This document shows positions 25,502 to 37,804 of a stretch of 64,000 nt of DNA, one piece after another. The notes under the pieces were generated by a model. That model saw only the letters and a program-made list of their open reading frames with translations. It did no database searches and was not told where the DNA came from. Source of the DNA: Stromatinia cepivora (taxonomy: Eukaryota; Ascomycota; Leotiomycetes; Helotiales; Sclerotiniaceae); assembly GCA_014898415.1 (NCBI GenBank), contig RCTD01000001.1, positions 4,464,001-4,528,000 of the forward strand, in the 5' to 3' direction. The number at the start of each line of letters is the position of its first letter. The first letter of the stretch is position 1. A program made the translations under genes and the position numbers.

Positions 25502-25507
25502 CCTCGG
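25502..25507 (+). promoter_or_regulatory. CCTCGG motif upstream of fatty alcohol oxidase (candidate Far-factor site)
   Basis: CCTCGG is the core recognised by fungal FarA/FarB fatty-acid-responsive regulators. It sits about 125 bases before the start of a lipid-oxidising enzyme. A single copy of a 6-mer is weak evidence alone; the gene context makes it worth noting. It lies downstream of the candidate TATA box, so it may fall within the leader. Confidence 0.35.
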
Positions 25508-25630
25508 TAAAAAAGTGAATGTTATGGAATCACAGCTGAACTGGAGCTCGAACTCTTTATCATCATCATTCTTTTTTTCACTGGAAATAACTTCATATCG
25601 TTCAATTGAAAGGTTAAAAATCCTGTCACG

Positions 25631-28020
25631 ATGACTTCGAATATGGTTGATATTATCGCACCAATCGTGACTCCATTACCTGATCCTCCAGAAGGTCAAT
25701 ACTTCACGGATTTACAATGGAGTACATTAATGGCCATAATGGATACTGTGATTCCTTCAATTCACAAGGCTTCAGTTACAAATGATCCATCCAGTCAGCT
25801 TTCTGTTCCCGATGAACAATACAATGATGCTGTAACTCATGTGCGAACAACCATTTCATCGCCACCTTCAGATGAAGCATTGGAAGCATATCTCAACGAA
25901 AAACCTTCCGATATTCCAGCCTTTCAAGATATACTCCTTCGTACTTTAACCATTTATGCCCGTGAGGATGCTCGTAAAGTTCTGGCCTTTATTCTCACCA
26001 CACTCAATACTCGCGTCGGTTCATTAATGCTCACAGGCTACACCTCACCCCTACAGTCTCATTCAATCAATATACGCCAATCTATCCTTACGAACTGGCG
26101 CAATTCATACTTCTTTCCTTTACGCGCTATCGCCAAAACAATGTCATTATTAGGTAGATATATTTGGTTGAAAACATCACCCAATTTCGATAAAGTCACG
26201 GGATTTGCCAAAGTTCCTGATCATTATAAACCGGGACCTCATTATGAGTATGAGTTTTTACAATTTCCGGCGAGTGATGAACCACAAATTATCGATACAG
26301 ATGTCGTAATTGTAGGAAGTGGATGTGGAGGAGCAGTTTGTGCGAAGAATTTGGCGGAAGATGGACATAAGGTTTTGGTGGTGGAAAAATCTTATTATTT
26401 TTCTCCTTCACAATTACCAATGTCCGAAGCAACTTCAGGAATTCATCTTTTTGAAGGTGGAGGGCTGATAACCAATGATGATTCCAGTATGTCTATTGCG
26501 GCAGGAAGTAATTGGGGAGGTGGAGGGACTGTTAACTGGAGCGCGAGTTTACAAACTCAAGATTATGTGAGGAAAGAATGGGCGGAGGATAGAGGGTTGA
26601 AGTTTTTTGGTTCGACGGATTTCCAGGAATGTTTGGATAGGGTTTGTGAGAGAATGGGTGTTAGTGCGGAACATGTAAGGCACAATCATGGAAATCAAGT
26701 GTTGTTGGAGGGTTCGAGAAAGTTGGGATTCAATGCGAAACCTGTTCCACAAAATACGGGAGGACATGAACATTATTGTGGACATTGCTCAAATGGATGT
26801 GGATCCGCACAAAAGCAAGGACCAGTTGTTTCTTGGCTACCTGATGCTGCGAAGGCTGGCGCGGAGTTCATCGAAGGGTTTAAGGTTGATCATGTTATTT
26901 TTGATGAAGCGGATGGAAAGAAGGCAATTGGAGTAAAGGGAGTTTGGACTTCGAGGAATAATCAAGGTGGTGTTGATGGTCCTTTGTCCAACAAAACAGT
27001 GAGAGAAGTCATTGTCAAGGCAAAGAAAGTTGTTTTATCAACTGGTACTCTTTGGACTCCTGTTATATTAAAGAACAGTGGTCTCACAGTGAGTTGCGGT
27101 TCTTTTTTCCTATTCCGAGGGTCCACTAATGTGCTTTTATAGAATCCACAAATTGGAAGAAACCTATATCTTCACCCCGTCAGTATGGTCGGTGCCGTAT
27201 TCCCTGAAGACGTGAGACCATGGGAAGGTATGACACACCAATTTCCAAAAATCCTTTCCCAAACTCCTCACTAACAACCCTACCACCAGGTGGAATTCTC
27301 ACCAGCGTATGTACCTCCTTTGAAAACCTCGACTCGCACGGCCATGGCGTCAAACTCGAAGCAACATGCATGATGCCCTCCCTCTGCCTCTCCACCCTCA
27401 ACTACCCGACTGGCTTCGAATCTAAATTCAAATCTCTCCTTTACCGTCACATGAACGTCTTTATCTCAATCGCTCGAGATCGCGACACCGGAGTTGTACA
27501 CCCTGATGCTAAAACTGGCATCCCACGAATTTCATATACACCAAGCGAGTTTGATAGAGGTCATATTATGCAAGGTGTACTCGCCTTGACAAAAATATGC
27601 TACGTAAGCGGTGCCAGGGAAATTCACGTCACAGCTTCGGGCATCAATCCATTTATCCGCTCTCCGTCTTCCCTCTCAACCAATTCAAATGATCCCTCTT
27701 CCGACCCCGCATTCCAAACTTGGCTCACAACCCTCTCAACCACCTCTACCAAACCTCCACTCTCTCAATTCGCATCCGCGCATCAAATGGGTACTTCTCG
27801 CATGAGTACTCGTCCGGAAAATGGAGTCGTAGATCCAAAAGGAAAGGTTTGGGATACGGAAAATTTGTATGTTAGTGATGCGAGTGTGTTCCCTAGTGCG
27901 AGTGGTGTTAATCCTATGGTTACGAATATGGCGATTAGTGATTGGATTAGTAGGGGGATTAGTATGGAGTTGAAGGGGGAGAGTGGTCAAGAGAAAGTTG
28001 AGGAGAGAGCGAGGTTGTAG
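25631..28020 (+). CDS. Long-chain fatty alcohol oxidase (GMC-type flavoprotein)
   Basis: Oxidises long-chain fatty alcohols to aldehydes with O2, making H2O2 (EC 1.1.3.20 family), usually at peroxisomal or microsomal membranes during alkane or wax-alcohol use. Three exons: 25631-27088, 27143-27227, 27290-28020, about 757 residues, normal for the family. Introns are 54 and 62 nt. The N-terminal ~220 residues form the helical domain peculiar to this family. The FAD-binding Rossmann motif VVIVGSGCGGAVCAKNL lies at about 225-241, ending in an acidic residue (VVEK). NWGGGGTVNWSAS is the flavin-contacting loop, and HEHYCGHCSNGC is a Cys-rich segment. Near the C-terminus are HQMGTSRM and PSASGVNPMVTNMAI, the GMC C-terminal motifs. 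No intact C-terminal SKL signal is seen (it ends ERARL, a weak PTS1-like form). Confidence 0.94.
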
Positions 28021-31000
28021 ATTATGGGATTTGAATTGTGGGATTTGAATTGCTGGAGGATTGACTGGATTGGGAATTGGAAATTGGTGAGCGTATATTA
28101 TGGGTGGATGAAATTGAAATAAGAACCTATTTCGTATGGCTAGGTGTTAGGTATTTCTTTATGGAGTATGGAGTATGGACTATGTTGTTATTTGCACATG
28201 AATTTATCAATTGAATTGATGACGCGAAGGTCAATACAGATATTTCTCATTTCTCATTCCCTAATACTCGATACTTCAAACTTTTTCTTCCATGATATAT
28301 ACATATATATAAGTCCATGACATTACATCACATCATAACTTAGGAAGAGAGGAATTATTTCAAATCTCAAATTTCATTGTGGGAAATAAGACTTGTCGCT
28401 GCGCTCCACTTGTTGGAGTAAATATTAAATAATGATGGGGAAATGGATTTGGTGATTGTAGGTGATAATTGGTGAAAGAAGTTACAAGTTAGTTATAAGT
28501 TACTAATATGAATATGAAAAAGTCGGGATTTTGGGATTTATTATTATATTTTTATTTTCTGGTAAGAGAGGAAAATATGTATCAATTCCATAGGTAATTA
28601 CTATGAAAGTTTCGAATTTTCTGTGTCTTCTGGACCTTGCATATCCCCTGATCAGATTCCTAGAAATTTTATATATTACCGGTAGAGCTTCTAGAATTTA
28701 TCCTTATCCTCATTTTCATCTTTCATTTTCATTTCCATAGTCTTCTTTCTTTAGATCATAACAAGTTCACAACAATACGAAGCCTCTGGAACAATATTAA
28801 GGAGAACCGCTAGCTTAGCGAGGAAACCATTCCCTTCAATAATTATTTCTCTTTCTTTGAACTTTTCATTGCTTCCGTTTAAAATACTAATATGCCGAGG
28901 ATTTGGGAAGTATATATACAGGTGGATGTCTCTCTTCTGTTTTGTTTAATGTGTATTCTCTTATTCTTATTCTCGTTTTTATTCTCATTCGCATTACCCT
29001 TCTGTTCAGATATATAAATTTCAACTCAGATTAACCAGGTCATTCTTTCCAAACTTATTCTTTTGAAATACTTTCACTCCCAATTTTACCTTCACTTCTC
29101 ATTTCAATATCAAATCTCCAAATCTCCAAATCTAAAATCCAAAATTTTCAAACATCGAACCTTTCAATTCCCCCCAACAAAATGTTCGCCCTACCAATCG
29201 TAACAACATTCCCCTACTATCCACGACCTCCTCATATTCCTCCTTAAGATCATTTGTACAGTGAATGCATTCTCTATGAAGTCATTCTTTTATAGACCTC
29301 AAAAATTCAAAATTCAATCTCAATCTCGAATCATAAAGCCGAATAGAACCTATGAATGGATCCTATATCACTCCACTTCCTTAGGACCACGAATATTAGC
29401 ACCGAAGCGAAAATAGGAAGAAAATGGGAAGAGAATTAAAAACAATCAAGAGATTTATTTATGGCAAATTTCAATGTTACTCATTCATTCATTCATTCAA
29501 ATATACAAACATATAAACATATATCATTCACAACCCCACACAGCACACACCCTCACTCGCCTCGCGGCCTCGCACTCTCAAAAACCCTCACACCCTCGAA
29601 ATCTTGCGCTGTCATTCTTTTCCGCACCGGCTTTCTCTTCCACATTATACAATTAGATGACCCAACCTAACAGCCTCACAACTCCACAACTCACTCTCCC
29701 AAAATCGCAAAATCTCGTATTATCCTCAGACTCCTCCATACGATTACACAACCAGCGCTCGATCTAACAACCTAACAACTCAACCCCCATCCACACCCAC
29801 AATTCCACCATCTATTCACCATCACAAATCCAATCCAATCCAATCGCAATCACAACACCGACCATAAAACAAACAATCAACCCAATCTAAATACATATCC
29901 CATTCAAGGTCAAAATCCACACACAAATCATATACCTCACCTCATTCATGCACACTCCACAAAACTCCAGATTCCTCTTCCTTCTTCCATACTTCTCTCT
30001 GCCGAAGAACAAGAACGATATGATGGGGTGGTGTAACTAGGTAGCTACCGATTATAATTTGCTAGAGAACTTCAGGAGGGTATTACGCATACATATTACA
30101 CTGAATGAACTTCATTCACCTCACCTCACTCACCTTTTCAACCTTTCACCAAAGAACGATAAAAACCTATCTACCTACCAATCTATCATTTACTGCCCAG
30201 TAAATCAGTGGTTACTTTAAATGTGGGGGTTTGTTAGAGTTTTGGCTAGGGTGAGGATTGTTGGGGTTTACGATTTACAATGTATAGGGTGCGGACTTGG
30301 AGGAAATATTATTTGTTTTTGTCTGTTAATTTATCAACCTATCTACACATTTATCGACGCATCATATTATCAAAAGGTCAACCCAAAGTAAAAAATTAGC
30401 AAGGATCACTCCACAGAGTACGGCTGATAGATAGATAGATAGATATATATAAGAAGCTCAAGATAAATCACAATCCACACTTCACAATCTCACACATCAC
30501 ACATCATATATTCAAAACATGCAAAAATCCATCGCATTCATTTAAAATTCATTTGATTCTGAGCTCATGATTTCCCGTCCCATCCCATTGCAATGCAGTC
30601 AATGTCTTATATTCCCAGCAAATTAGGTCGGGTTATGTATCACCACCACCACCTACCCACTCCACCACTCCATCCCACCCACTTCATCCCTCCCCACATA
30701 CGATACCCCTGCCAATATTTACCAGACCATGTAGACATCCAGAACTCCATGCTGGCCATGACTTTTCTATGTTCATATCCTCGTAGCAGCAATAGAGCAA
30801 GCAAGCAATAAAGAAAATTCGTGAAAGAAAGTCACAAGCAACTCCATCTACAAGTCATTGATATCAAATCAATACCCGATGTAGATTCCTGCCAGTGTCC
30901 TTTCCCCAATATCGCAAAAAATAACAATGTGGTATCATAATAACGAAAGCAACTCCACCCCCAGTAAAGTTCCGAGCTGCCACTTCCTCCAACTCCACAT

Positions 31001-31413
31001 TCCTAAAGATATGATGCGACCTTCATGTGTATTAACCAATCGACTCCGTTAATTTCTGAAAAGATATTTGTGATAGCGTTGTGATTTTACATTGCGTATC
31101 GAAAAGAAAAGGAAAACGAGGGTTGTTAATTTTGATATGTATTATTTTTGAGGCTGTGAAAATAATGTTGGTGTACTTTGTAAGGATTTATTGAAAGATG
31201 GTGTGGATGAAGTACGTAAAGGTTGTCCCCGAGCTAACCGACGTTGTTCAACATGTCGCATTACCTCCGAGTCCTCAGCATGCATACTGCCTCGGTTCTT
31301 CTTCTTCTTCTTTTTCGAGGGGGATACCACAGGAATCCTCAGTGATTGTGGCTGACGATTCATGGCTTGAGACATTCTGGTCTATAGTTAAGTATGTTAG
31401 TGTTTGACACAAC
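28021..31413. other. Intergenic between convergent genes, with base-skew switch
   Basis: The first ~500 bases are G/A-rich on the plus strand, and 29.0-31.1 kb is C/T/A-rich (purine-rich on the minus strand), matching the orientation of each flanking gene. (ATTC)n lies near 29488-29500 and (GATA)n near 30426-30445. The only candidate gene is the 21-codon frame at 29182. Confidence 0.6.
29182..29247 (+). CDS. Candidate 21-codon micro-ORF with promoter-like upstream region
   Basis: The frame begins ATGTTCGCC in a favourable start context (AACAAAATG) and encodes 21 residues rich in Pro/Tyr, ending PRPPHIPP. A TATA-like ATATATAAAT lies near 29012, followed by a long C/T-rich stretch resembling a fungal leader. 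It could be a small peptide gene, the first exon of an unrecognised gene, or a non-coding RNA. Confidence 0.2.
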   Translation: MFALPIVTTFPYYPRPPHIPP

Positions 31414-34400
31414 CTATGATCCAAATATCCTTTGAAGGAGTCCCTTCTTAGGAGATGAAGTCAATGGCACTTCATCACTTGATGATGAGGTGGTTGAGGG
31501 AGAACTATCAGATTTGTCCACTTTGACATTGCCATTGGGTGTAGCCTTAATAAGGTTGTTCAAGGCCACTGCTCCAATAGATTGATTATCTGCAAATTGT
31601 TCTACCCTGTTTCCATCTGGTGGGTTCGCAATCAAAACAGAAGATGCATTAGGGTGCTGTATTACCTCGGATAGTGAGCCGTTTGGTTTATGGTTCGGTA
31701 TATCTCCTGTGGAGTCTTGTGATGAGACGTTTTGCTCTCCGGGTTCAGTTGCCTGCCTCGACTGGCGGCCGATGATATTAGAATCTTCCGCAGGTTTCAC
31801 GCTCTCTGGATTCAGTGTGCTTGACCCTTCAAACGACGTGATAGCTCCGGCACGTAAAGAGGCGGATTGTGGAGAAATTACAGACTCAGCCCTAACATGA
31901 TTATCCGCGGCTTCATCATTGCCGTTCTTGGTCACCGGAACTGCAGCTCGGAGCTCCTGGCGGTTGACTGATGGGGCAGAATTCTGAACTTGTTTGCCAC
32001 TAACAGGTTTTGGTTTTGGGGTTGGGCGCTTGTCCCACCAAGATGAAAGTTGAGTTGCAAATTCCCCTGTTTCCAATTCCAGAGCCAAGAGTTGTTGAGC
32101 GGCAGCATCATTTTCGAGAACGAATGCGTAAGCCCTTTGGTAAATTATTCTTTGCCAATTATCATTCCACTCAACCTTATCCTGATAGAACTTTTGGATG
32201 TTCTTGCTAATCTCAATTGATCTTTGCCTAATTGTATACTCGTCCGTGAATTGATCCATAGTCCTAGCGATTGTTTTAAGTTCTCTGATGAAAGCTTCCT
32301 TGGCCTATGATTTATTAGCTTTTTTGGAACCTAGGGTGAAAGTGTGGCGCATCTTACATTTCGTCCTGCAGATATTTCTTCTTTAAATCGTCCTGCGGAT
32401 ATCTCTTCTATATCTGAATTGGGGTTTTTAGTTTGGAAATTCTTTCGAGGCTTGTTACCATTGATCATTTCGTTCTTGAAAATGGAAGGCATTTGTGGTT
32501 GATGTCTCAGTGAAATCTGTTGTCCTGCTGCAATTTCAGCTAGTTCTCTTGTTCGTACAGCCTTCTGATAAGCCTTGGGATCGGAGCGCTTTAGTTGTTC
32601 TTCTTTAATCCTTGTGAGGACCTCTTCTCTCTCCTTAGGGGTCATCCGATAATCATCATCCTTCTCAAAATCATCAGATTGGATGATCTTTAAAATTGCC
32701 CCCTTGTTCTCTTTGAGACTAAGGATGTTGTCTAGAACAGCACTGTCCATTCCTTCAAACACTGAAAGATCCTCTTGCGGTATTTGTCTTGGTTCAAAGA
32801 GAATTTCTCCTAAGCCCTTCTGGGCCCATGACAATGGGTTCTTTTTATCGATGACCCTGGAGGCAAGTTGCGTTTTGAATACTGCTTTATTTTGGATACT
32901 ATTCTCGAATGTGCCAGCAGCCATCAAGCGATAAACAAACACGTGTTTCTTCTGGCCAATGCGATATGCTCTACCGATTGCTTGCTCTTCATTGATTGGG
33001 TTGTATCTGAAGTCAAATATGACCACCCTGTTAGCACCGTATAAATTTAAGCCCAAGCCACCAGCATTAGTCGAAATTAGATAGAGCTCTAAATTGTTGG
33101 AGTTGAAATCCTTGACAATTGCTTGGCGTTTACCCATAGCAGTTTTACCATCGAGCCTTGCATATTTTCTACCTTGGTCCTTACACATGTCTTCGAGGAA
33201 GTCAAGGGTCACAAGCGTTTGTGAGAATACCAAAACCTTATCACCAACAGCTCTGGAAGCATCGAGTATTTGACAAAGAATCCTGACTTTGTTTGACAAT
33301 TCGGGATTTGTAATATTCCCTACAGACTCAAAAACCTTTGCTTCTGCAGAGATTAAGTCTTCAGAGACCCCAATTTTCCAGGCTTCTGGATCATTCTCAA
33401 GATCTTCATCTATCACGTCCATCCGTTTACCCTTCCGAGAGTGAGATGTGGTAGCGATACGTGAATCGGGTTGAGAGTTTCCGTGGACCTCACTGCTTCG
33501 CTCATCTAATTTTGCCTTGAAACAGGAGGGGTGATTGCAAAGTAGAGTCAGTATGTTGATATATGACCATACAGTCGTTTGCTTCAGCTCTCCAGACTTT
33601 GTTCGAGCCGGTTTTTGTGATGACATTGAGCGTACGTAGGTGATATATGCTTGCTTTTGGAGTTCAGTAAGAGAAACGTTGATGACGAATTCCTTTTTAG
33701 GCGGCAGATCATCTCTAAGGACTGATGTATCTGCACGATGAACTTTCGGAGACAAATCATCCTTCAAAACCTCAAGCATTTTCTTACTATTGAACCTCTC
33801 CTCTCGAGTGCTATCGATAAAAAGCCCTTGTTCGATTGGTTCTTTGTATTTCTTTCGAAACTCATCTATAGGGCCGAGGTAATTAGGTGCAACCCATTCA
33901 ACCATCGTATGATACTCCTCTACATTGTTTGCAAGAGGTGATCCGGTCAACGCAATGCGGGTTTTGGATTTGAATTGGGAGGCAGCCCAATTCAAAGCAG
34001 AATTGTAGTTCTTCATCTTATGCGCTTCATCGGCCACAATAATGTTTGGACCTTCAAGAAGTCGAGTCTTTGCGCGATCCATCTTACTGATGAGAGAAGG
34101 CGCCAAAGGTTTATTCGGTTTTGGCTTCGGTGGAGTAATGAATTTGCGGAACATATCATATCCTATGAGCAAAATGCCTCCCTCGAGGAACCAATCATCA
34201 ATGGTACGGAGCCTGCTGTCAAGGCTGGAAGCTGACTCGATCGGTCTCAAATCTCCAATAATATCATCAGGTGACCAGGTAAGAAGTTCGTCCACCCAAT
34301 TAGCAATCAGTCCTGGAGGACAAAGAACGATCGTTTTTGACACACGAAGACTTTCGGGAACTTGTGATGATATGGACTCATCTATAGAAGAGGCTGCTTG

Positions 34401-37400
34401 AGCTAGTGCAACAAGTATAGTAATTCTAGGGGATTATTAGTTATGGGTGGCGGAAAGCGATTGGTCATACTAACGTTTGCATGGTTTTTCCTAGTCCCAT
34501 AGTATGAGCCAGAAGGCATCCTTGGGTTGCTTTTCCATCGGCAGTAATTTGATTCCAAATGAATCTCACGCCATCTAGTTGATGAGGCTTTATGCGTTTG
34601 CCGATCTCTTCATCAACATAGATGTAACCTTGATTATCGAATTTTCCCTCATTGATGATGTGACGATCCAATGCCACATCTCCGACATTGTCAGATCCCC
34701 TTAGTCTAGCTCGGAGTTGCTTTTTGCGCTCTTCTTGGGCAGTTACTCGTGCTCTATCTTGCTCTCGCAAGTTCCGAGCATTTGCATCCTCAAAAAATTT
34801 CCTTGGCTTCTTGCTTGGTGACTCCTGTTCCTCTTCAAAAAACTCCTCACTATCACTTGTACTAGTGTCGTCTATCAGCTCTGAACATAATATGGTCCAA
34901 GCAGAGTGTAGTAGCTTACCTAACGGGTTTACGTTTTCTCTTGACCGAACCTTGAGGCTCACCATCCTCGTCGTCGTCAGACACCATCGCAGATTCTAAT
35001 GGGAATTCTGCTTCAAGGAAATTAAGACGAATCTTCGGATCGAAATAACCCTGTAATGATTTGCAAAGTTTATAAAAATAGTTAAGGGAGCTGAAGTCAT
35101 CATTACGAATTGCATTGGCAGCAATACGCATCCATCCATCATCTGCGGGGTGAAACTTGCAATCAATAAAAATCCAGAATAGTCTGACAAGAGTCAGTAA
35201 TGCCATGGATAACTGTTCATCCAAGCCCTTGGTCTCATGACCGAGATCTATTGATTCTTCCACACGGGCTCGCAATTTTGTTTCGTCATTCATTGTCGCA
35301 ATGAGCTCAAACAGGGACTTCTGTATGTGGCTTGGAAGCTTGTCTACAACCGTAACTATGAGTCGGTCTCGGTCTCTGGAGTCCTCCCAAGTCTTGTAAT
35401 CAAAGCGAGAGGCAGCGGCTGGGGCCGCGAGCGATGGGGGGTTATTTAAACCTAATACCGGTCTTAGGGAGTGCTGCTCTCGATCAGATTCGGATGAAAG
35501 AATGATTGGATTGACAGAACTTGAAGGTTTGAAGTTTAACTTCGACTTGGATACTCGATTGCTTTCTGGCGTTACTAAGTCGATGACAGTAGGACTAGTC
35601 TTCTTAGGTGTGGATTTTGATAATGGAACTGTCGACTCGTCCTTGACTTTATTGAAAGGAGAGAGCGTCATTGGCTCGGGAGACCCGAGTTCTTCCTTAT
35701 TGGATAATGGAGCCACATTGTGGTCTTCTTCACTGGCTTGATCATGGTGCACAGAGGACCCAGATCTTGAAACTAGTCTAGCTACTCCTCGAGCTGGAGT
35801 CACGGGAGCTTCTGGGAGACTGTCATCAGACATGGTCACATCTTCCTCATCATCCGCAAGATCCAGTTCTTCAACAACGAAATCACCAATATCGCCAACA
35901 CTCTCGACTGCAGAAGACTCGCTATGTATGGATTCTCCGGAGTCACTGTCGTTTGCAGATAGGACAGCTTTTTTAGGTTTCGCAGGAACATCTGTGGTCA
36001 ATTTTGGGGGTGGAGACTTCTTCTGGAGAAGAGCAATTGTGTAGACCAAATCCTCTCGATCAAAAATAGTTGCTTCCATGATGCGAGTTTGGTAACGTAC
36101 TTGGTGCTCGTTTGACCACTGACAGAGTATTATGTTCTCTCGAAGTTTGGGGATGCGTCTGTCAACAAGATGTTTTAAGTCTTGCTGTGCTTTCAGGATA
36201 TCCGCATGCTTTGACCCTGTCCGACGTGACTTTGTCCAGAGTCGAAATGCTTTTTGGCGACGTTTGGGGAGTTTTGTGTCTTGCCATTGAGAAACAAGAT
36301 CTGCGATACCTGCATCAACAGCCATTTCTACCTCTTGTGGGGTAAGGAATCTGTTCTTTTGTTTCTCCTTTTCAATGTATGCAGCCCTCTCCTTGGCCTC
36401 CTCATCTATGGCCTCCCAAGTTTCTGTGTCAAAACCATTTTCCGAACCAGATTCACCATACAATGGTAGCTCTTCATCATCATCCTTGAGCATGTTGTAT
36501 TTGTTCAAAGCATCGGGATCATTATAAGCATTCGCCAGAAGATCATCTTCCACATCTGAATCAAAACGAAAGGTTGACTTTCCAGCTTTCGAAGAATTGA
36601 CGGGGAATGCTTCCGGGTTGATTTCGGGCCATAACGATAAGGACTGCCGGGTGACTTCGATAGTATCGACTGAGTCAGAACGATATAGTGTGAATGAAGG
36701 TTTTTGGGTGAGTCGTAAGCGGTATGGCTTAACTGCCATCAAAGCCTTTTGATTTCGCTCGAAAGTTTCCGGCTTAACGCGAAGGAAATGTCTCATGAGG
36801 CCATGGATATACAAGCGACGGCCAGTTGAGATAGCGCTCCGTTCCTGGAACTCAATCACCATTTCGCCAGGTGGAATCTGCTGGCCTACTGCAACGTTGC
36901 CATAGAAAACGTCATTTGCAGACATCTGTGAATTGCCCAGATAACCATGATCCAGTTGTGAATGGAGGTAGATACGGACCGTATCAGCCTCGGTGCGTAT
37001 TGTTCGATCTCTTGTTTGGTCGATAACCGTTGTAATCAGCGTTGGGGCAATGCGCTTACGCTTTTTACTAGGTTGCACCTCATTGGAAGCATGATCTGAG
37101 GCTTTGAGGGGAATTCGTCCGCTCGGAACATCATGCTCCTCAATTGAAGAATGATTAGGAGAAAGTGAGGGTGTTAGGAAGAGCGCTCCGGAATGATTGT
37201 TCTCCAATGGTTGGTCCAGATTTTCACGAGGAGGTTCACCATCCATTCTCCGTCGCTTGCTGCCTCCAGATACATCAGACACATCTTCACCAGCTTGGTT
37301 CGAATTGGACTTTGGCCCTGCAGCTTCTTTTTCGGTGATTAGTCTCAAAGGCTGCAGACCGGGGATGTTTTGAATACCAGAAACGCCAGCTGGCATATGA

Positions 37401-37804
37401 ATTGGTACAGTCGAATTAATGGTGAAGTTGAAATCGGGATGAGACGATACACTCGGCAAGCTGTTACCGTATTTCTCTGGAATCAGAGCAGAATTGGCCA
37501 AAACACGTTCTTTGGCATACCAATCCTTGTATTTTGCGCTTCTTTCACGGAGTTGCTCGATTCCATATCGAATGAAAGACCGCCAGCCAAGCTTGGATAT
37601 TTGGAGATCTTCCCGCAGTGTCTGATCATCAATTTCGAGTAGAAGGATATCTCCCGTAATTTCATTCTCCCGAAAAACTTTCTCTAAATACACAGGGTCT
37701 GGTAAACGGCTGGAGGCTGCCCGAAGTTCCCACGATCGTTGGTCGGTGCAAAACTCTTGAACTATCCTGTCAATCGACCAGCCCCAAGGATCATCGTCCT
37801 CCAT
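31414..37804 (-). CDS. SNF2-family chromatin remodeller, ATRX/ARIP4-like
   Basis: Four exons in phase: 37804-34920, 34861-34475, 34425-32358, 32304-31414, about 2,076 residues; introns are 49-58 nt. Swi2/Snf2 helicases use ATP to remodel nucleosomes or displace proteins from DNA. The N-terminus (DDPWGWSIDRIVQEFC to ISKLGWRSFIRYGI, first ~80 residues) looks like a SAM-type domain. A long acidic, Ser-rich disordered middle follows. Helicase motifs: I AHTMGLGKTMQT near 1080, II VADEAHKMKN near 1222, III ALTGSPLANN, V NAGGLGLNLYGANRV, VI QAIGRAYRIGQKK near 1570. The early LVALAQ and CPPGLIANWVDEL blocks and the long linker favour the ATRX/ARIP4 branch. A short internal repeat, EEISAGRFKEEISAGRN, spans the exon 3/4 junction region. 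The chosen ATG has the better context (AAAATGGAG); an in-frame ATG at 37933 would add 43 residues. Confidence 0.92.
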
